Notes: generated by a model from the sequence alone, not told the origin. A stretch of DNA of 40,276 nucleotides from Akkermansia sp. (GCA_017435505.1 JAFSEZ010000016.1:1-40276), one strand, 5' to 3'; positions 27,498-36,755 are shown, numbered from the stretch's first letter. A program made the numbers and translations.

Positions 27498-28487
27498 TTA
27501 AGGAATCTGCTCGGAGGGCGCTTGTTCGGGTTCAGTCTGCGCAGGAGCTTCCACAGCCCTCTCTACCTTTGTTTCGTTTGCTTCGATGGTGGCTTTATCT
27601 GCATCTTTCGCTTCAGCCTTTGCCTTTTCGGCTGCGGCCTTGGCTTCTGCTGCTGTCATTTCCTGCTTGAAAGTCTCGATACTGCAAGCGGCCGGAGGCG
27701 TGGCCAGCAATTTGATAGCTCCTTGGTAAGAAGCCTCGCGGGATGGAGCAAAAATCAACTCAAAGAGATTGAAATCTTCCAAGCCGGGGATGCGAGTCCA
27801 CGCAAAAATGCGGGCCTCTCGCTTGCTGTATGCGCCTTCATTTTCAGCAGCGAGCTGGGCGGCCGTCTTGCCGTCTTTGTTTACTTTGGCAGCATCTGCG
27901 CCCAATGCAAGAAGCACGCGCACTACCTGTTCATTGCCACGCAATGCGGCAAGCATGAGCGGGGTATAGCCGTTGTTGTCTACAGCATTGATATCAATAC
28001 CTGCTTCCAACAGCAATACGGATGTGTAGGGCATGCCGCTCCAGGCAGCCCAATGCAATGCGGTAAAACCATCGCGGTCTGCCATTTTTGCATTGATGCC
28101 CGGCGTGGCCAAGAGTTGGCGCACATAGTACAGGCGAGCAACATCCTTTTCCAGAGAAGCTTTGGAGTCATTGAAGTTGCAGTAAGCCGCCCACATGAGG
28201 GGCGTGCGCCCCGTATTGTCGGCATAGTTGACAAAGTCCTTCACTTGCTCGGAACCCAAGGCCATTTCCTTGAGGAAGGTTTCATCCGTACCATTGGTAA
28301 CAGCACCCTTGCGAATGATGGAAACGAGGGAGTCTGTGGGAGAGGTATGTTCAAAGGGCACCATAGCCAGCTTGCAAAGATAGCCCAGCGTGGCCATCAC
28401 GCAAACCAAGATAAACATATCCTTGATGATGGGTCCCCACTGCGTCTTGGGCGCCTCATGTGTCATCTGTGTTTCGTTTGCAGACAT
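27498..28487 (-). CDS. Membrane-anchored ankyrin-repeat protein
   Basis: A 329-residue protein. One transmembrane helix near the N-terminus (about 23-43) precedes three to four ankyrin repeats (about 85-210), with the motifs GRTPLMWAA, GFTALHWAA, GYTPLMLAALRGNEQVVRVLLALGAD and GKTAAQLAAEN. The C-terminal 60 residues are rich in Ala, Lys and Glu (AKAAAEKAKAEAKDAD) and look extended or coiled. Ankyrin repeats mediate protein binding; the partner is unknown. The gene follows the MFS transporter gene by 27 nt and ends at a strong terminator, so it may assist that transporter (inference). Confidence 0.85.
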   Translation of the reverse strand: MSANETQMTHEAPKTQWGPIIKDMFILVCVMATLGYLCKLAMVPFEHTSPTDSLVSIIRKGAVTNGTDETFLKEMALGSEQVKDFVNYADNTGRTPLMWAAYCNFNDSKASLEKDVARLYYVRQLLATPGINAKMADRDGFTALHWAAWSGMPYTSVLLLEAGIDINAVDNNGYTPLMLAALRGNEQVVRVLLALGADAAKVNKDGKTAAQLAAENEGAYSKREARIFAWTRIPGLEDFNLFELIFAPSREASYQGAIKLLATPPAACSIETFKQEMTAAEAKAAAEKAKAEAKDADKATIEANETKVERAVEAPAQTEPEQAPSEQIP

Positions 28488-28514
28488 AGTGTAAAATGGG
28501 TGAAGGGTTCCTAA

Positions 28515-29999
28515 TTAGCAAGCTTCGGGTTCAGCTTTTTCTTCTGTTGCCTCAGCATTGTCATCCTTGGAATCGGCATCTTCTTCCGGGTGATCGGACA
28601 CGAAGCTATCCTTGGTCAGAATGATGGCAATGGGGGAAATGAGTGCCATGCAGAGGTAAATGGTCCACATGAACTCCGGAGAGTGCCAGAAGTCAATGTG
28701 ACCGGTATCCATCTTGGCGGCAATACCATCGAAGCAGAGGTAAGACACCAGCAAACCACCCACCACGCCGTTCACCGGCTTGGCAATGAACATGGGAAGC
28801 GCGGAGAGCGACATGTAAGAGGCCACCTTGTCTTTGGGTGCCACGCGCGCCACATATTCCGAGAAACGGGGGCTGAACAGCAATTCACCGGAGGCAAACA
28901 CCACAATCTGCGTGAAAATAGCCACAAAGTAGGCCTGGCCTATAGTCTCAATACCGGGAATGATGAAATACCACTCTGGCGGCACTGCCATGAGCACAAG
29001 CGAAAGAGCCGAGATGGACATGCCGCTAATCATCAGCTTCACCGTGGAGAACTTATTGAGAATCGGGATGATGAGAATCAAGCCCGTGATGATGATGAAG
29101 GGGTTGATGGAGTTCATAAACCCAAGCTGGAAATCATCACCAATGGTGCGGGTGTAGTACTGCGGCATGATGAGGAACTGCAGCGTAAACACCAAGCGTA
29201 CCCCCAGAGTGAGCAGCAGGAACACGATGAGCTTCTGGAAAGCTTTCTCACGTGCCACCTCGCAGATGAGCTGGAGAGGGCGGCGCGTGGCGGTTTCTTT
29301 CTTGTTGAGCTTTTCTTCCGGCACCGCATAGAAATCATCGTCAATGAAGCGGGTGAAGATGAAAGCTATCACATTGCAGCAGGTACCGAAGTTGATGACC
29401 CACAACAAGCCATCCACATCCCCCTGCCAACCAAGCAGGGGGTCTACAATGGCAAAGCCGGCTAACAGCGCACCAATGTTCATGAACAGGTAATAGAAAT
29501 TGAAACCTGTGGGACGAGAACGCAGTGTGGTGAAGCGGCGGATGGACGTGGTGATGCAGGGGCTCATGAATGCCGTACCGAAGGACATGATGGTGATACC
29601 CGCCATCACGAAGTAGCGGGAGCTGTCCTGCGTAAGGCCGCAGATTTCCGTGCCGAAATCCGTACCCATCCCCAAGATAATACGCCCGCCAATCAGCAGG
29701 ATGAAACCAATAAGGTAGGTGCGGCGCAGGCCGATAATATCGCAGATGGTCCCCACAGCGAACACGAACATGGAGATAAAGAGCGTGTACATGCCCACCC
29801 AGTAGGGAGCATCGGCATCCTTAAAGCCACAGTACTTGTTCAGGAAGAGGGTGAACACAATGATGAGCGTGAAGTACGACAGGCCATCAAAGAACTGGAT
29901 AAAGTTCGTGAGCCAGAAGTTCTTCCCGCAATCTCTCAGCACTCCAAACTCCGAAAAGTATTTGAAGATCGGGTTTGTTTTTTGGGGGGTATCACTCAT
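28515..29999 (-). CDS. MFS transporter, possibly of the peptide-transporter (POT) type
   Basis: A 494-residue integral membrane protein with 12 or more hydrophobic helices and cytoplasmic charged ends (the C-terminus is Glu/Asp/Lys-rich). The segment RSRPTGFNFYYLFMNIGALLAGFAI resembles the helix 4-5 region of proton-coupled oligopeptide transporters; the loop containing DIIGLRRTYLIG is the MFS motif A position. I could not find the classic ExxER proton motif, so the substrate is left open. It lies about 43 nt after ilvD with no terminator between, suggesting an operon. Confidence 0.8.
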   Translation of the reverse strand: MSDTPQKTNPIFKYFSEFGVLRDCGKNFWLTNFIQFFDGLSYFTLIIVFTLFLNKYCGFKDADAPYWVGMYTLFISMFVFAVGTICDIIGLRRTYLIGFILLIGGRIILGMGTDFGTEICGLTQDSSRYFVMAGITIMSFGTAFMSPCITTSIRRFTTLRSRPTGFNFYYLFMNIGALLAGFAIVDPLLGWQGDVDGLLWVINFGTCCNVIAFIFTRFIDDDFYAVPEEKLNKKETATRRPLQLICEVAREKAFQKLIVFLLLTLGVRLVFTLQFLIMPQYYTRTIGDDFQLGFMNSINPFIIITGLILIIPILNKFSTVKLMISGMSISALSLVLMAVPPEWYFIIPGIETIGQAYFVAIFTQIVVFASGELLFSPRFSEYVARVAPKDKVASYMSLSALPMFIAKPVNGVVGGLLVSYLCFDGIAAKMDTGHIDFWHSPEFMWTIYLCMALISPIAIILTKDSFVSDHPEEDADSKDDNAEATEEKAEPEAC

Positions 30000-30042
30000 T
30001 TTGTAGTCAATGGGAATTTAGTGTGTGTTGGTGGAGAGAGCA

Positions 30043-31710
30043 TTATTGCAGCACAGCCCCACGGCTGGCGTTGGAGGCAAGCTTGCGATAGCGCTTGAGC
30101 CACTTGCCGGAAACTTCCTGCATGGTGGGCTTCCATTCGGCACGGCGAGCAGCAATTTCCTCCTCGCTCAGCTCGGCTACCAAGCTGCGGTTGGGGATAT
30201 CTATGGAGATGATATCGCCATCTTTCAGCAGGCCGATAAGGCCACCTTCGGCAGCTTCGGGCGATACGTGACCAATGCAAGCGCCGTGCGTTGCGCCGGA
30301 GAAGCGGCCATCCGTGATGAGAGCCACGCAGTTGCCCAAGCCCTTGCCCATGATATAGCTGGTGGGGGCAAGCATTTCCTGCATGCCGGGGCCGCCCTTG
30401 GGGCCTTCGTTGCGGATGACAACCACATCCCCCGGTTTCACCTTGTCTGCCAAAATACCGGCACATGCGGCCTCTTGACTTTCAAATATCACAGCAGGGC
30501 CACGGTGCACCATCATTTCAGGGAGCACGCCGGCCTTCTTCACGATGCCGCCCTGCTCTGCAAGGTTACCAAAGAGCACGGCCAAGCCCCCATCTTGCGA
30601 GTATGCGTTTTCAACCGTGCGGATGACCACGGGGTCTTGCGTAGAAAGGCCTTCCATCTGTTCACCCAGAGTCTTACCACTTACGGTGGGTACCTCCGTA
30701 TTCAGAGCACCGGGAATCTTGTTGATTTCAGCCAGCACCGTCATGATACCACCGGCACGCAGCACATCGTGCATGTGGAAGCGGGAGCTTGGTGCCACCT
30801 TGCAGATATTGGGGGTGCGGCGGGAAATGGCATCAATGCGGCGCAAATCGTAATCCAACCCGGCTTCAGCAGCAAATGCAAGGGTATGCAGCACTGTGTT
30901 AGAGGAGCCACCCATAGCCATATCACAGGTGAATGCATTGTCAATCGCAGCTTCTGTTATCAAATCGCGGGGAAGCGGGCCGCCCTGCTTGGCCATTTCC
31001 ACGGCACGGCGGGCAGCAGCGCGCCACATATCCTTACGCTCCTCGGAGAGGGCCAACAAAGTACCATTGCCGGGCAAGGCCAAGCCCAGCACTTCACACA
31101 AACAATTCATGGAGTTCGCTGTGAACATGCCGGAGCAGGAACCGGCTCCGGGGCAGGCGTTGCACTCTACATAGTGCAATTCTTCCTCCGAAATCTTGCC
31201 GGCCGTACAGGCGGCTACTGCTTCAAACACGCTGTTGAGATCCAAATCTTCTCCATTGCGGCCTTTGCCCACGGCCATGGGCCCCCCGGAGCAGAATATG
31301 GTGGGGATATTGCAGCGCAGAGCCCCCATCACCATGCCGGGCACAATCTTATCGCAGTTTGGTATGCAAATACAGGCATCGAAAGCATGGGCAGAAAGCA
31401 TCGTCTCCACACTGTCGGCAATCAACTCGCGGCTTGCAAGCGAGAACTTCATCCCTTGGTGCGCCATGGCTATGCCATCACACACACCAATGAGGTTGAA
31501 CTCGATGGGGGTACCCCCCGCCTTGCGCACTTCATCCTTGATAAGCTGTGCCACTTTGTTCAGGTGCACGTGCCCGGGAATCACTTCATTAAAAGAATTG
31601 CAAATGGCGATGAAGGGCTTTCTGATGTCCTCATCCGTCATGCCGGTAGCGCGCATCAAGCTACGATGCGGTGCGCGCTCTATACCTTTCTTGGTGCGGT
31701 CAGATAACAT
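30043..31710 (-). CDS. ilvD: Dihydroxy-acid dehydratase
   Basis: A 555-residue Fe-S enzyme that makes 2-keto acids for valine, isoleucine, leucine and pantothenate. The cluster-binding cysteines are in place: C37 (AICNSFNEV), C119 ([10 protein letters not shown]) and C192 ([19 protein letters not shown]). The C-terminal [19 protein letters not shown] and [11 protein letters not shown] are typical. The start is set at the ATG at 31710: the longer reading from 31728 begins inside the TATAAT -10 box (its first codons are ATG TAT AAT), so it cannot be on the mRNA. Confidence 0.95.
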   Translation of the reverse strand: MLSDRTKKGIERAPHRSLMRATGMTDEDIRKPFIAICNSFNEVIPGHVHLNKVAQLIKDEVRKAGGTPIEFNLIGVCDGIAMAHQGMKFSLASRELIADSVETMLSAHAFDACICIPNCDKIVPGMVMGALRCNIPTIFCSGGPMAVGKGRNGEDLDLNSVFEAVAACTAGKISEEELHYVECNACPGAGSCSGMFTANSMNCLCEVLGLALPGNGTLLALSEERKDMWRAAARRAVEMAKQGGPLPRDLITEAAIDNAFTCDMAMGGSSNTVLHTLAFAAEAGLDYDLRRIDAISRRTPNICKVAPSSRFHMHDVLRAGGIMTVLAEINKIPGALNTEVPTVSGKTLGEQMEGLSTQDPVVIRTVENAYSQDGGLAVLFGNLAEQGGIVKKAGVLPEMMVHRGPAVIFESQEAACAGILADKVKPGDVVVIRNEGPKGGPGMQEMLAPTSYIMGKGLGNCVALITDGRFSGATHGACIGHVSPEAAEGGLIGLLKDGDIISIDIPNRSLVAELSEEEIAARRAEWKPTMQEVSGKWLKRYRKLASNASRGAVLQ

Positions 31711-31719
31711 AGCGCGCGT

Positions 31720-31725
31720 ATTATA
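31720..31725 (-). promoter_or_regulatory. ilvD -10 box, leaderless start
   Basis: A perfect TATAAT on the minus strand ends 9 nt before the ilvD ATG (31710). The -35 region (TGGTAA at 17 nt) is weak. The predicted transcript starts at or within about 3 nt of the start codon. Confidence 0.6.
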
Positions 31726-31775
31726 CACGAAATCAAACCACTTTACCAGCAGAAAATTTTACGCAAACGCGGCAC

Positions 31776-31813
31776 AAAAACTGGCGTCCCCCGCAGATGC
31801 TGCGGAAGACGCC
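31776..31813 (-). terminator. Rho-independent terminator of adk
   Basis: Minus strand: GGCGTC-TT-CCGCAG-CAT-CTGCGG-GG-GACGCC, a two-part stem with a symmetric internal bulge, followed by AGTTTTT. It separates adk from the ilvD promoter. Confidence 0.88.
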
Positions 31814-31839
31814 GATTCGGTAAACTTATATGGGCGGGC

Positions 31840-32493
31840 TTACTTCTCACAGTATTCGCGCACAGCTGCAGCGATACGGGCAGATACATCCTGCGGCTCG
31901 CCTTCCTGCGTCACGTCAATCTGCACCACTTTGCCCTGAGCGCGGTAGTGCTCAATCACGGGCACGGTCAGTGTCTCATAGTCCTTCCAGCGCTTGGCGA
32001 AAGCCTCAGGATTATCATCGGAGCGCACAATCATAGCGCCACCGCACTTCGGGCATACTTCTTCACCATTGCGGGTGGTTTCGCCGCAAGCGGGGCATGC
32101 CTTACGCTTGAGCATGCGTGCCTGAATCAGCTCAAGGGACACATTGAGGTACACCACGATATCTACCTCAAGCCCCATCTCGGTGAGATTCTTATCCAGC
32201 GTTTCAGCCTGAGACACGGTGCGGGGATAGCCATCAAGCAGGCAACCGCAGTCCTTGTTCTCGCCCAACCACTTGGCAACGATACCGTTCACCACTTCAT
32301 CGGGCACAAACATGGCGGCATCCATGTACTTCTTAGCTTCCAGACCCAGCTGGGAACCGGCTGCAATCTCAGCACGCAGCAGAGCGCCGGTGCTCAGGGG
32401 CTTCAGGTCATAGGTCTCAGAAAGGAAAGAGGACTGTGTGCCCTTGCCGGAAGCAGGAGCGCCTACAAGTACGAATCGCTTGAGCGTTTTCAT
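31840..32493 (-). CDS. adk: Adenylate kinase, zinc-type LID
   Basis: A 217-residue enzyme that balances ATP, ADP and AMP. The P-loop is GAPASGKGTQ (starting G11); Ala replaces the more usual Gly in the fourth position, a variant found in other adenylate kinases. GYPRTVSQAE is the AMP/ATP site motif (DGYPR). The LID carries four cysteines, C133-x2-C136-x10-C147-x2-C150, the zinc-binding type. Its start faces the SulP gene; the divergent promoters lie in 32494-32669. Confidence 0.95.
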   Translation of the reverse strand: MKTLKRFVLVGAPASGKGTQSSFLSETYDLKPLSTGALLRAEIAAGSQLGLEAKKYMDAAMFVPDEVVNGIVAKWLGENKDCGCLLDGYPRTVSQAETLDKNLTEMGLEVDIVVYLNVSLELIQARMLKRKACPACGETTRNGEEVCPKCGGAMIVRSDDNPEAFAKRWKDYETLTVPVIEHYRAQGKVVQIDVTQEGEPQDVSARIAAAVREYCEK

Positions 32494-32550
32494 AATCAGT
32501 TGTTGAGATGATAGTAATCATGAGCAGTCACACAGACTGCAACCGGCGCT

Positions 32551-32578
32551 ATTATGCCGTATCCCGGCCAATTTGCAA
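32551..32578 (-). promoter_or_regulatory. Possible adk promoter
   Basis: Minus strand TTGCAA (32578-32573), a 16-nt spacer and CATAAT (32556-32551). It would leave a leader of about 50 nt. A tentative assignment. Confidence 0.35.
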
Positions 32579-32630
32579 GAACAAATGTGGCAAGCTCGCT
32601 CTTTTGCTTCGTGATTTTTTAATTCTTCAC

Positions 32631-32659
32631 TTGCGAACAAGGATGGGATATGGTAGAGT
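32631..32659 (+). promoter_or_regulatory. SulP-mutY promoter, near-leaderless
   Basis: TTGCGA (32631-32636), a 17-nt spacer and TAGAGT (32654-32659). The -10 box ends 10 nt before the ATG at 32670, which argues that the open frame upstream of 32670 is not translated. Confidence 0.55.
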
Positions 32660-32669
32660 GGCTGACAGG

Positions 32670-34517
32670 ATGGGGGTACTCGCTCACAAGATTCGTAACC
32701 GTTGGAAAGGGTTTAAGGCCTACTTGGCTCAAGGTATGATTGACCCCCTGCCCGCTCGGCATGCTCTCAACGGCTATACGCCCCGCAAAGCAGGGCGAGA
32801 TTTGAAGGCCGCTATGGACGTAGCATTAGTCGGCTTACCACAAGGCATGGCATTTGCTGCCATGGCCGGCCTGGATAGCATCTACGGCATCATGGCCGCC
32901 ACCGTGGGTACTTTCATCGCCCCCTTGTTTACGCGATGCAGCCTTACGGTGAGCGGCCCCAGCAATGCCACAGCCTTCATGTTGGCCAGCTTTTTCCTGG
33001 CATCTTCTCCGGCTATTCAGGCCAACCCGCACATTTTTGTGCCACTCATCGTTTTCCTGGCAGGGCTCATGTGCGTCATCGGGGCGTTTGTGAAAGCTAC
33101 AGAAATGCTGCAATTTGTGAGTCGCAGCGTCTTGGTAGGCTACATCACGGGAGCGGCAACACTCATCATCGCCTCGCAGTTGCGCTATGTGATGGGCATA
33201 CATGATATTGATGCCGGCAGTTCGTTCTTCTCCATGAGCGGAGCCATTCTTTCTAATCTGGACAAGGTGCAGTGGCAACCCATTGTGCTGGGCGTGCTGT
33301 CCTTCCTGATGTTTATTCCGCTGAAGCGCTACTTCAAATTTCTACCGACCTTTGCCATTATTCTGGTGACGATGAGCGTACTCAACTACATCTTATGCCA
33401 ACCATGGACGGGTGCGGCATTTACAGATGTGCGCATGCTCAAAGACTTCACCATGAGTGACATGGTATGCACACCACCTGCCGTGTGGGAGATTCCCGGT
33501 CATTTGGCAGAGATTTTCCCCATTGTGCTGGGTATTGCGTTCCTTTCCACTCTTGAGCAAACGGTGATGAGTAAGACACTCTCAGCCAAAACCGGTGAGG
33601 CGCTCAATCTCAATCAGGACACCTTTGCCGTGGGCATGGCCAACATCGGTTCCTCGTTCACCACATCGCTGCCTTGCTCTGCCTCCCTCACCCGCTCGGT
33701 TCTCAATTTTAATTCCGGAGCGGCTACGCGATTTTCCGGCGTATATTGTGGTTTACTTTGTTTGGGCATTACTTTCATCTTGGCCAACTTCCCACTCATT
33801 TCCCGCATCCCACACAGCGTGTTGGCGGCGCTGGTATTGGCCAATGCTGTTTCGTTGTATGATCGTAAGTTACTGCGCATCTGCTTCCGCTCTACACCGG
33901 GGGATGCGGCCGTGCTCTTTATCACCTTTGTGGCGGCTCTGTTGCTGCCTTTGCATGTAGCCATCTTCGTGGGTGTCATCATTTCAGTCTCCCTCTTCCT
34001 GCGCAAGGCTGCCAAGCCCGAACTGGTAGAATATACCTTTGATAATGAGGGCACCCTGCTCCAACTCAACGACAAAGCCGAGCGTCTGCCCCAAATTTCC
34101 ATCGTTCACGTAGAAGGTGACCTTTTCTTCGGCGCGGCAGACCTCTTCCGCAAGCAGGTTTCACGCATAGCAGAGGACCCCTCGCTTGCAGTCATCGTCC
34201 TGCGCATGCGCAATGCACGCAACCTGGATGCCACCTCCGTCTGTGCGCTGGAAGAACTCATCAAATTCACCCGTGAAAAAGGGCGCCACATCATCGTATC
34301 CGGTGCCAGCCGAGAGGTATTCCGTATCCTCAAGAAAAGCGGCGTTCTCAACGTTCTGCAAGAAGATTGCGGCAAAGGAGATAGCAACATTTTCCTCGTA
34401 GAACCCAAGAACCCCAACATGTCCACTCGCAGAGCACTCATGAGAGCACAAAAACTGCTGGGCACCAAGCGGGCAGACGTATCCATCTACACCACCCAGA
34501 CCTCCCCCCCGGCATGA
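32670..34517 (+). CDS. SulP-family anion transporter with STAS domain
   Basis: A 615-residue inner-membrane transporter. About 50 residues in begins the SulP core (DVALVGLPQGMAFAAMAGLDSIYGI, then TVSGPSNATAFML), with 10-14 membrane segments to about residue 455. A cytoplasmic STAS domain follows (about 475-570; NLDATSVCALEELI holds the Ser/Thr region). SulP proteins carry sulfate, bicarbonate or dicarboxylates; the substrate cannot be assigned. The start at 32670 is chosen from the promoter position and because the 54 upstream residues of the longer frame are unlike SulP proteins. mutY overlaps its end by 4 nt. Confidence 0.9.
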   Translation: MGVLAHKIRNRWKGFKAYLAQGMIDPLPARHALNGYTPRKAGRDLKAAMDVALVGLPQGMAFAAMAGLDSIYGIMAATVGTFIAPLFTRCSLTVSGPSNATAFMLASFFLASSPAIQANPHIFVPLIVFLAGLMCVIGAFVKATEMLQFVSRSVLVGYITGAATLIIASQLRYVMGIHDIDAGSSFFSMSGAILSNLDKVQWQPIVLGVLSFLMFIPLKRYFKFLPTFAIILVTMSVLNYILCQPWTGAAFTDVRMLKDFTMSDMVCTPPAVWEIPGHLAEIFPIVLGIAFLSTLEQTVMSKTLSAKTGEALNLNQDTFAVGMANIGSSFTTSLPCSASLTRSVLNFNSGAATRFSGVYCGLLCLGITFILANFPLISRIPHSVLAALVLANAVSLYDRKLLRICFRSTPGDAAVLFITFVAALLLPLHVAIFVGVIISVSLFLRKAAKPELVEYTFDNEGTLLQLNDKAERLPQISIVHVEGDLFFGAADLFRKQVSRIAEDPSLAVIVLRMRNARNLDATSVCALEELIKFTREKGRHIIVSGASREVFRILKKSGVLNVLQEDCGKGDSNIFLVEPKNPNMSTRRALMRAQKLLGTKRADVSIYTTQTSPPA

Positions 34518-35524
34518 ATCACCCCCACTCCCATGAGATAGCCCAAGCCCTCGTTGATTGGTTTACCCAATGCGGCAAGGATTACCCCTGGCGGCGCACC
34601 ACCGATCCCTGGGCCATTTTAGTGAGCGAAATCATGCTGCAACAAACGACAATTCCCACTGTTCTGGGGCGCTACGAGAAATGGATGCAACAGTTTCCCA
34701 CACCGCAGGCATTGGCAGCCGCTAGTGAGGAAGAAGCCCTACGCTCATGGGAAGGGTTGGGCTATTATCGGCGCGTCAAATCCCTGCGCGCAGCCGCTCT
34801 GGTTATCACAGAAAAACATGGTGGTATTTTTCCGGAATCAGCAGAGGAAATTCTCGCCCTGCCCGGCGTGGGAGATTACACCGTTGGCGCCATCCTCAGC
34901 TTCGCATGGAATCGTCCGGCCCCCATTGTGGATGCCAATGTTTCCCGTGTATTCGCTCGACTCTGCAACGACTACACACCCATTGATTCCCCCGCAGGCA
35001 AGCGCGCACAGTGGGCTCTCGCTGCAGAAATGGTGCATCCCTCACAACCGCGAGCCTACAATTCTGCCCTCATGGAGTTGGGGCAAATGGTCTGCACTCC
35101 CGCCTCTCCGGCTTGCATCATTTGCCCGGTGAGAGCATTTTGTCTTGCTCAGAACCCGACAGATTTGCCGGTCAAAACTCCCCACAAGGAAATTACTTCT
35201 CTTACCCATCACGACATATGGTATCTCACAAACGAGGGACTCCTCTTGGAAAAGCAAGCCGAAGGTTCTCGTCATGCCGGACTTTATCGCCTGCCGCAAC
35301 GTGAGCCGGAACAAGTACGCAACCTTCCTCTCATCTGCAAACAACAATATAATGTGACGCGCTACAACGTAACCCGCCACCTTTACTTAGCAGAAGCCTC
35401 GCACACCTCGCCCAAAGAGGGAGAAGAATTCATCCCTCTGCACAGGCTCAACGGCATCCCCATGGCTTCGCCGGACAGAAAACTTATCCTGCGCTATTTG
35501 CAAAAGGGAGAGGACTCCGTCTAA
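34514..35524 (+). CDS. mutY: A/G-specific adenine DNA glycosylase
   Basis: A 336-residue base-excision enzyme that removes adenine opposite 8-oxoguanine. The catalytic acids are E39 (SEIMLQQT) and D140 (PIVDANVSRV), with the helix-hairpin-helix LPGVGDYTVGAI between them. The 4Fe-4S cluster motif is C194-x6-C201-x2-C204-x5-C210. The C-terminal NUDIX-like 8-oxoG recognition domain (about 235-330) is present. It starts in an ATGA overlap with the SulP gene and ends with a 4-nt overlap of the convergent small gene. Confidence 0.95.
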   Translation: MNHPHSHEIAQALVDWFTQCGKDYPWRRTTDPWAILVSEIMLQQTTIPTVLGRYEKWMQQFPTPQALAAASEEEALRSWEGLGYYRRVKSLRAAALVITEKHGGIFPESAEEILALPGVGDYTVGAILSFAWNRPAPIVDANVSRVFARLCNDYTPIDSPAGKRAQWALAAEMVHPSQPRAYNSALMELGQMVCTPASPACIICPVRAFCLAQNPTDLPVKTPHKEITSLTHHDIWYLTNEGLLLEKQAEGSRHAGLYRLPQREPEQVRNLPLICKQQYNVTRYNVTRHLYLAEASHTSPKEGEEFIPLHRLNGIPMASPDRKLILRYLQKGEDSV

Positions 35525-35835
35525 TAGCGCCGCTTGCGCACCGCCCGTGCTCCGCCAACTCCATAAGAGCGAGTCGGATTACATGTGGACTTATTGTCCG
35601 GCACTTGTTGCCAACCGGCATCCGTTGAGCTGCGATTTCGCCCATACTCCGGGTAACTCTCCGGGTAGTACTTGGGTGTTTTGTAGGAAGGCTCTTGAGC
35701 GCGGCTAAAGCCATCTCTATGTCCTGACATTTTGTTATTTTTGCGCAGCATGCGGGTTATCTCAGGCACAGCATATACATCGCATACGCCCCCGCAGACA
35801 AGAATGAGCAGCAGCATGGCAAACCAAGCTCTCAT
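35521..35835 (-). CDS. Small exported or membrane-anchored basic protein, unknown function
   Basis: A 104-residue protein that I do not recognise. The N-terminus MRAWFAMLLLILVCGGVCDVYA is a signal peptide or anchor. The rest is hydrophilic and rich in Tyr, Pro, Arg and Lys (SYKTPKYYPESYPEYGR; the end is ARAVRKRRY). The start is set at the ATG at 35835 because a TTGACA-17-CAGAAT promoter ends 10 nt upstream; a longer frame from 35874 would begin inside the -35 box. A convergent 4-nt overlap joins its end to mutY. Confidence 0.65.
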   Translation of the reverse strand: MRAWFAMLLLILVCGGVCDVYAVPEITRMLRKNNKMSGHRDGFSRAQEPSYKTPKYYPESYPEYGRNRSSTDAGWQQVPDNKSTCNPTRSYGVGGARAVRKRRY

Positions 35836-35845
35836 GGCAAGGCTC

Positions 35846-35874
35846 ATTCTGTCAGATACAGTTTTTACTGTCAA
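35846..35874 (-). promoter_or_regulatory. Promoter of the small exported-protein gene
   Basis: Minus strand: consensus TTGACA (35874-35869), a 17-nt spacer and CAGAAT (35851-35846), ending 10 nt before the ATG at 35835. It lies just downstream of the tpiA terminator. Confidence 0.6.
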
Positions 35875-35894
35875 TGTCTTTCTGCCGCCGCCTC

Positions 35895-35935
35895 AAAAAA
35901 ATCCCGCAGCACTGCATCTGCAATACTGCGGGATT
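35895..35935 (-). terminator. Rho-independent terminator of tpiA
   Basis: Minus strand: AATCCCGCAG pairs perfectly with CTGCGGGATT and runs into a T-tract of six or seven. The loop contains a second small TGCA...TGCA pairing. Confidence 0.9.
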
Positions 35936-35957
35936 AGACTGAAAAGCAAAGATTACT

Positions 35958-36722
35958 TTACACAGCAGCCTTGATGATGGCGGCAAAGGAGTCAGCCTTC
36001 AGAGCTGCACCACCCACCAGAGCACCATCGATGTCGGGCTGGCTCATCAACTCAGCTGCATTACCGGGCTTCACAGAGCCGCCGTACTGCAAGCGCACCT
36101 TGTCAGCAGCGTCCTGACCGAAAGTAGCAGCAATCACGCCACGGATGAAAGCGTGTGCATCCTGAGCGTCAGCGGCAGAAGCGGTCTTGCCGGTGCCGAT
36201 GGCCCACACGGGTTCGTATGCAATCACCAAGCCGGCCACTTCTTCAGCGGTAAGCCCTTCCAAACCTTCCACAACTTGGCTCTTAAGCACCGTCTCCAGC
36301 TGACCACCCTCGCGCTGCTCAAGCGTCTCGCCGATGCAGTAGATGGGGATGATACCGGCAGCCAAAGCCTTTTTAATCTTCTTGTTAATGTAAGCGTTGG
36401 TCTCGCCGTGGTACTGGCGGCGCTCACTGTGGCCAAGCACCACATATTTGCAACCCAGCTCATTGAGCATGGTGGTGGAGATTTCGCCGGTGAAAGCACC
36501 ATTATCGCGGTCGCTCACGTCCTGGGCGCCTACACCTACGCAGGTGCAACCATTGAGAACTTCCATGACAGCGGGAATGGTGATGAAGGGAGGCACGATG
36601 ACCTTATCGACAGCCTTGCATTCGCAGGTAATTTCATTCTTGAATGCAGCGAGGAACTCCTTGGCCTCAGCGGGGCCGATGTTCATCTTCCAGTTTGCAG
36701 CAATGATGGGTGTGCGGGACAT
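35958..36722 (-). CDS. tpiA: Triosephosphate isomerase
   Basis: A 254-residue glycolytic TIM-barrel enzyme. The catalytic residues are K12 (ANWKMN), H98 (LGHSERR) and Glu in the AYEPVWAIGTGK motif; the phosphate loop QYGGSVKPGNA and GALVGGAALK are intact. The start is the ATG at 36722 (MSRTPIIAANWKMN), which matches the family length. The in-frame ATG at 36755 directly abuts the proposed -10 box and would not be transcribed. Confidence 0.96.
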   Translation of the reverse strand: MSRTPIIAANWKMNIGPAEAKEFLAAFKNEITCECKAVDKVIVPPFITIPAVMEVLNGCTCVGVGAQDVSDRDNGAFTGEISTTMLNELGCKYVVLGHSERRQYHGETNAYINKKIKKALAAGIIPIYCIGETLEQREGGQLETVLKSQVVEGLEGLTAEEVAGLVIAYEPVWAIGTGKTASAADAQDAHAFIRGVIAATFGQDAADKVRLQYGGSVKPGNAAELMSQPDIDGALVGGAALKADSFAAIIKAAV

Positions 36723-36755
36723 AGTTATAAGAATTGTCTTGTTGTGACGCGCCAT

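Noticed and set aside
27522..28514. A 330-codon open frame antisense to the ankyrin gene
   Set aside because: It is Cys/Phe rich with no known motif. The ankyrin repeats on the minus strand are clear and the terminator supports that strand.
30025..31707. A 560-codon open frame on the plus strand, antisense to almost all of ilvD
   Set aside because: ilvD is unmistakable on the other strand with all its Cys motifs. The antisense frame is His/Ala/Gly rich with no recognisable domain, and is explained by codon bias in ilvD.
31840..32493. Variant P-loop (GAPASGKGTQ) in adenylate kinase as a sign of altered function
   Set aside because: The GxxxxGK pattern is kept, and this Ala variant occurs in other adenylate kinases. 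All other motifs are normal.
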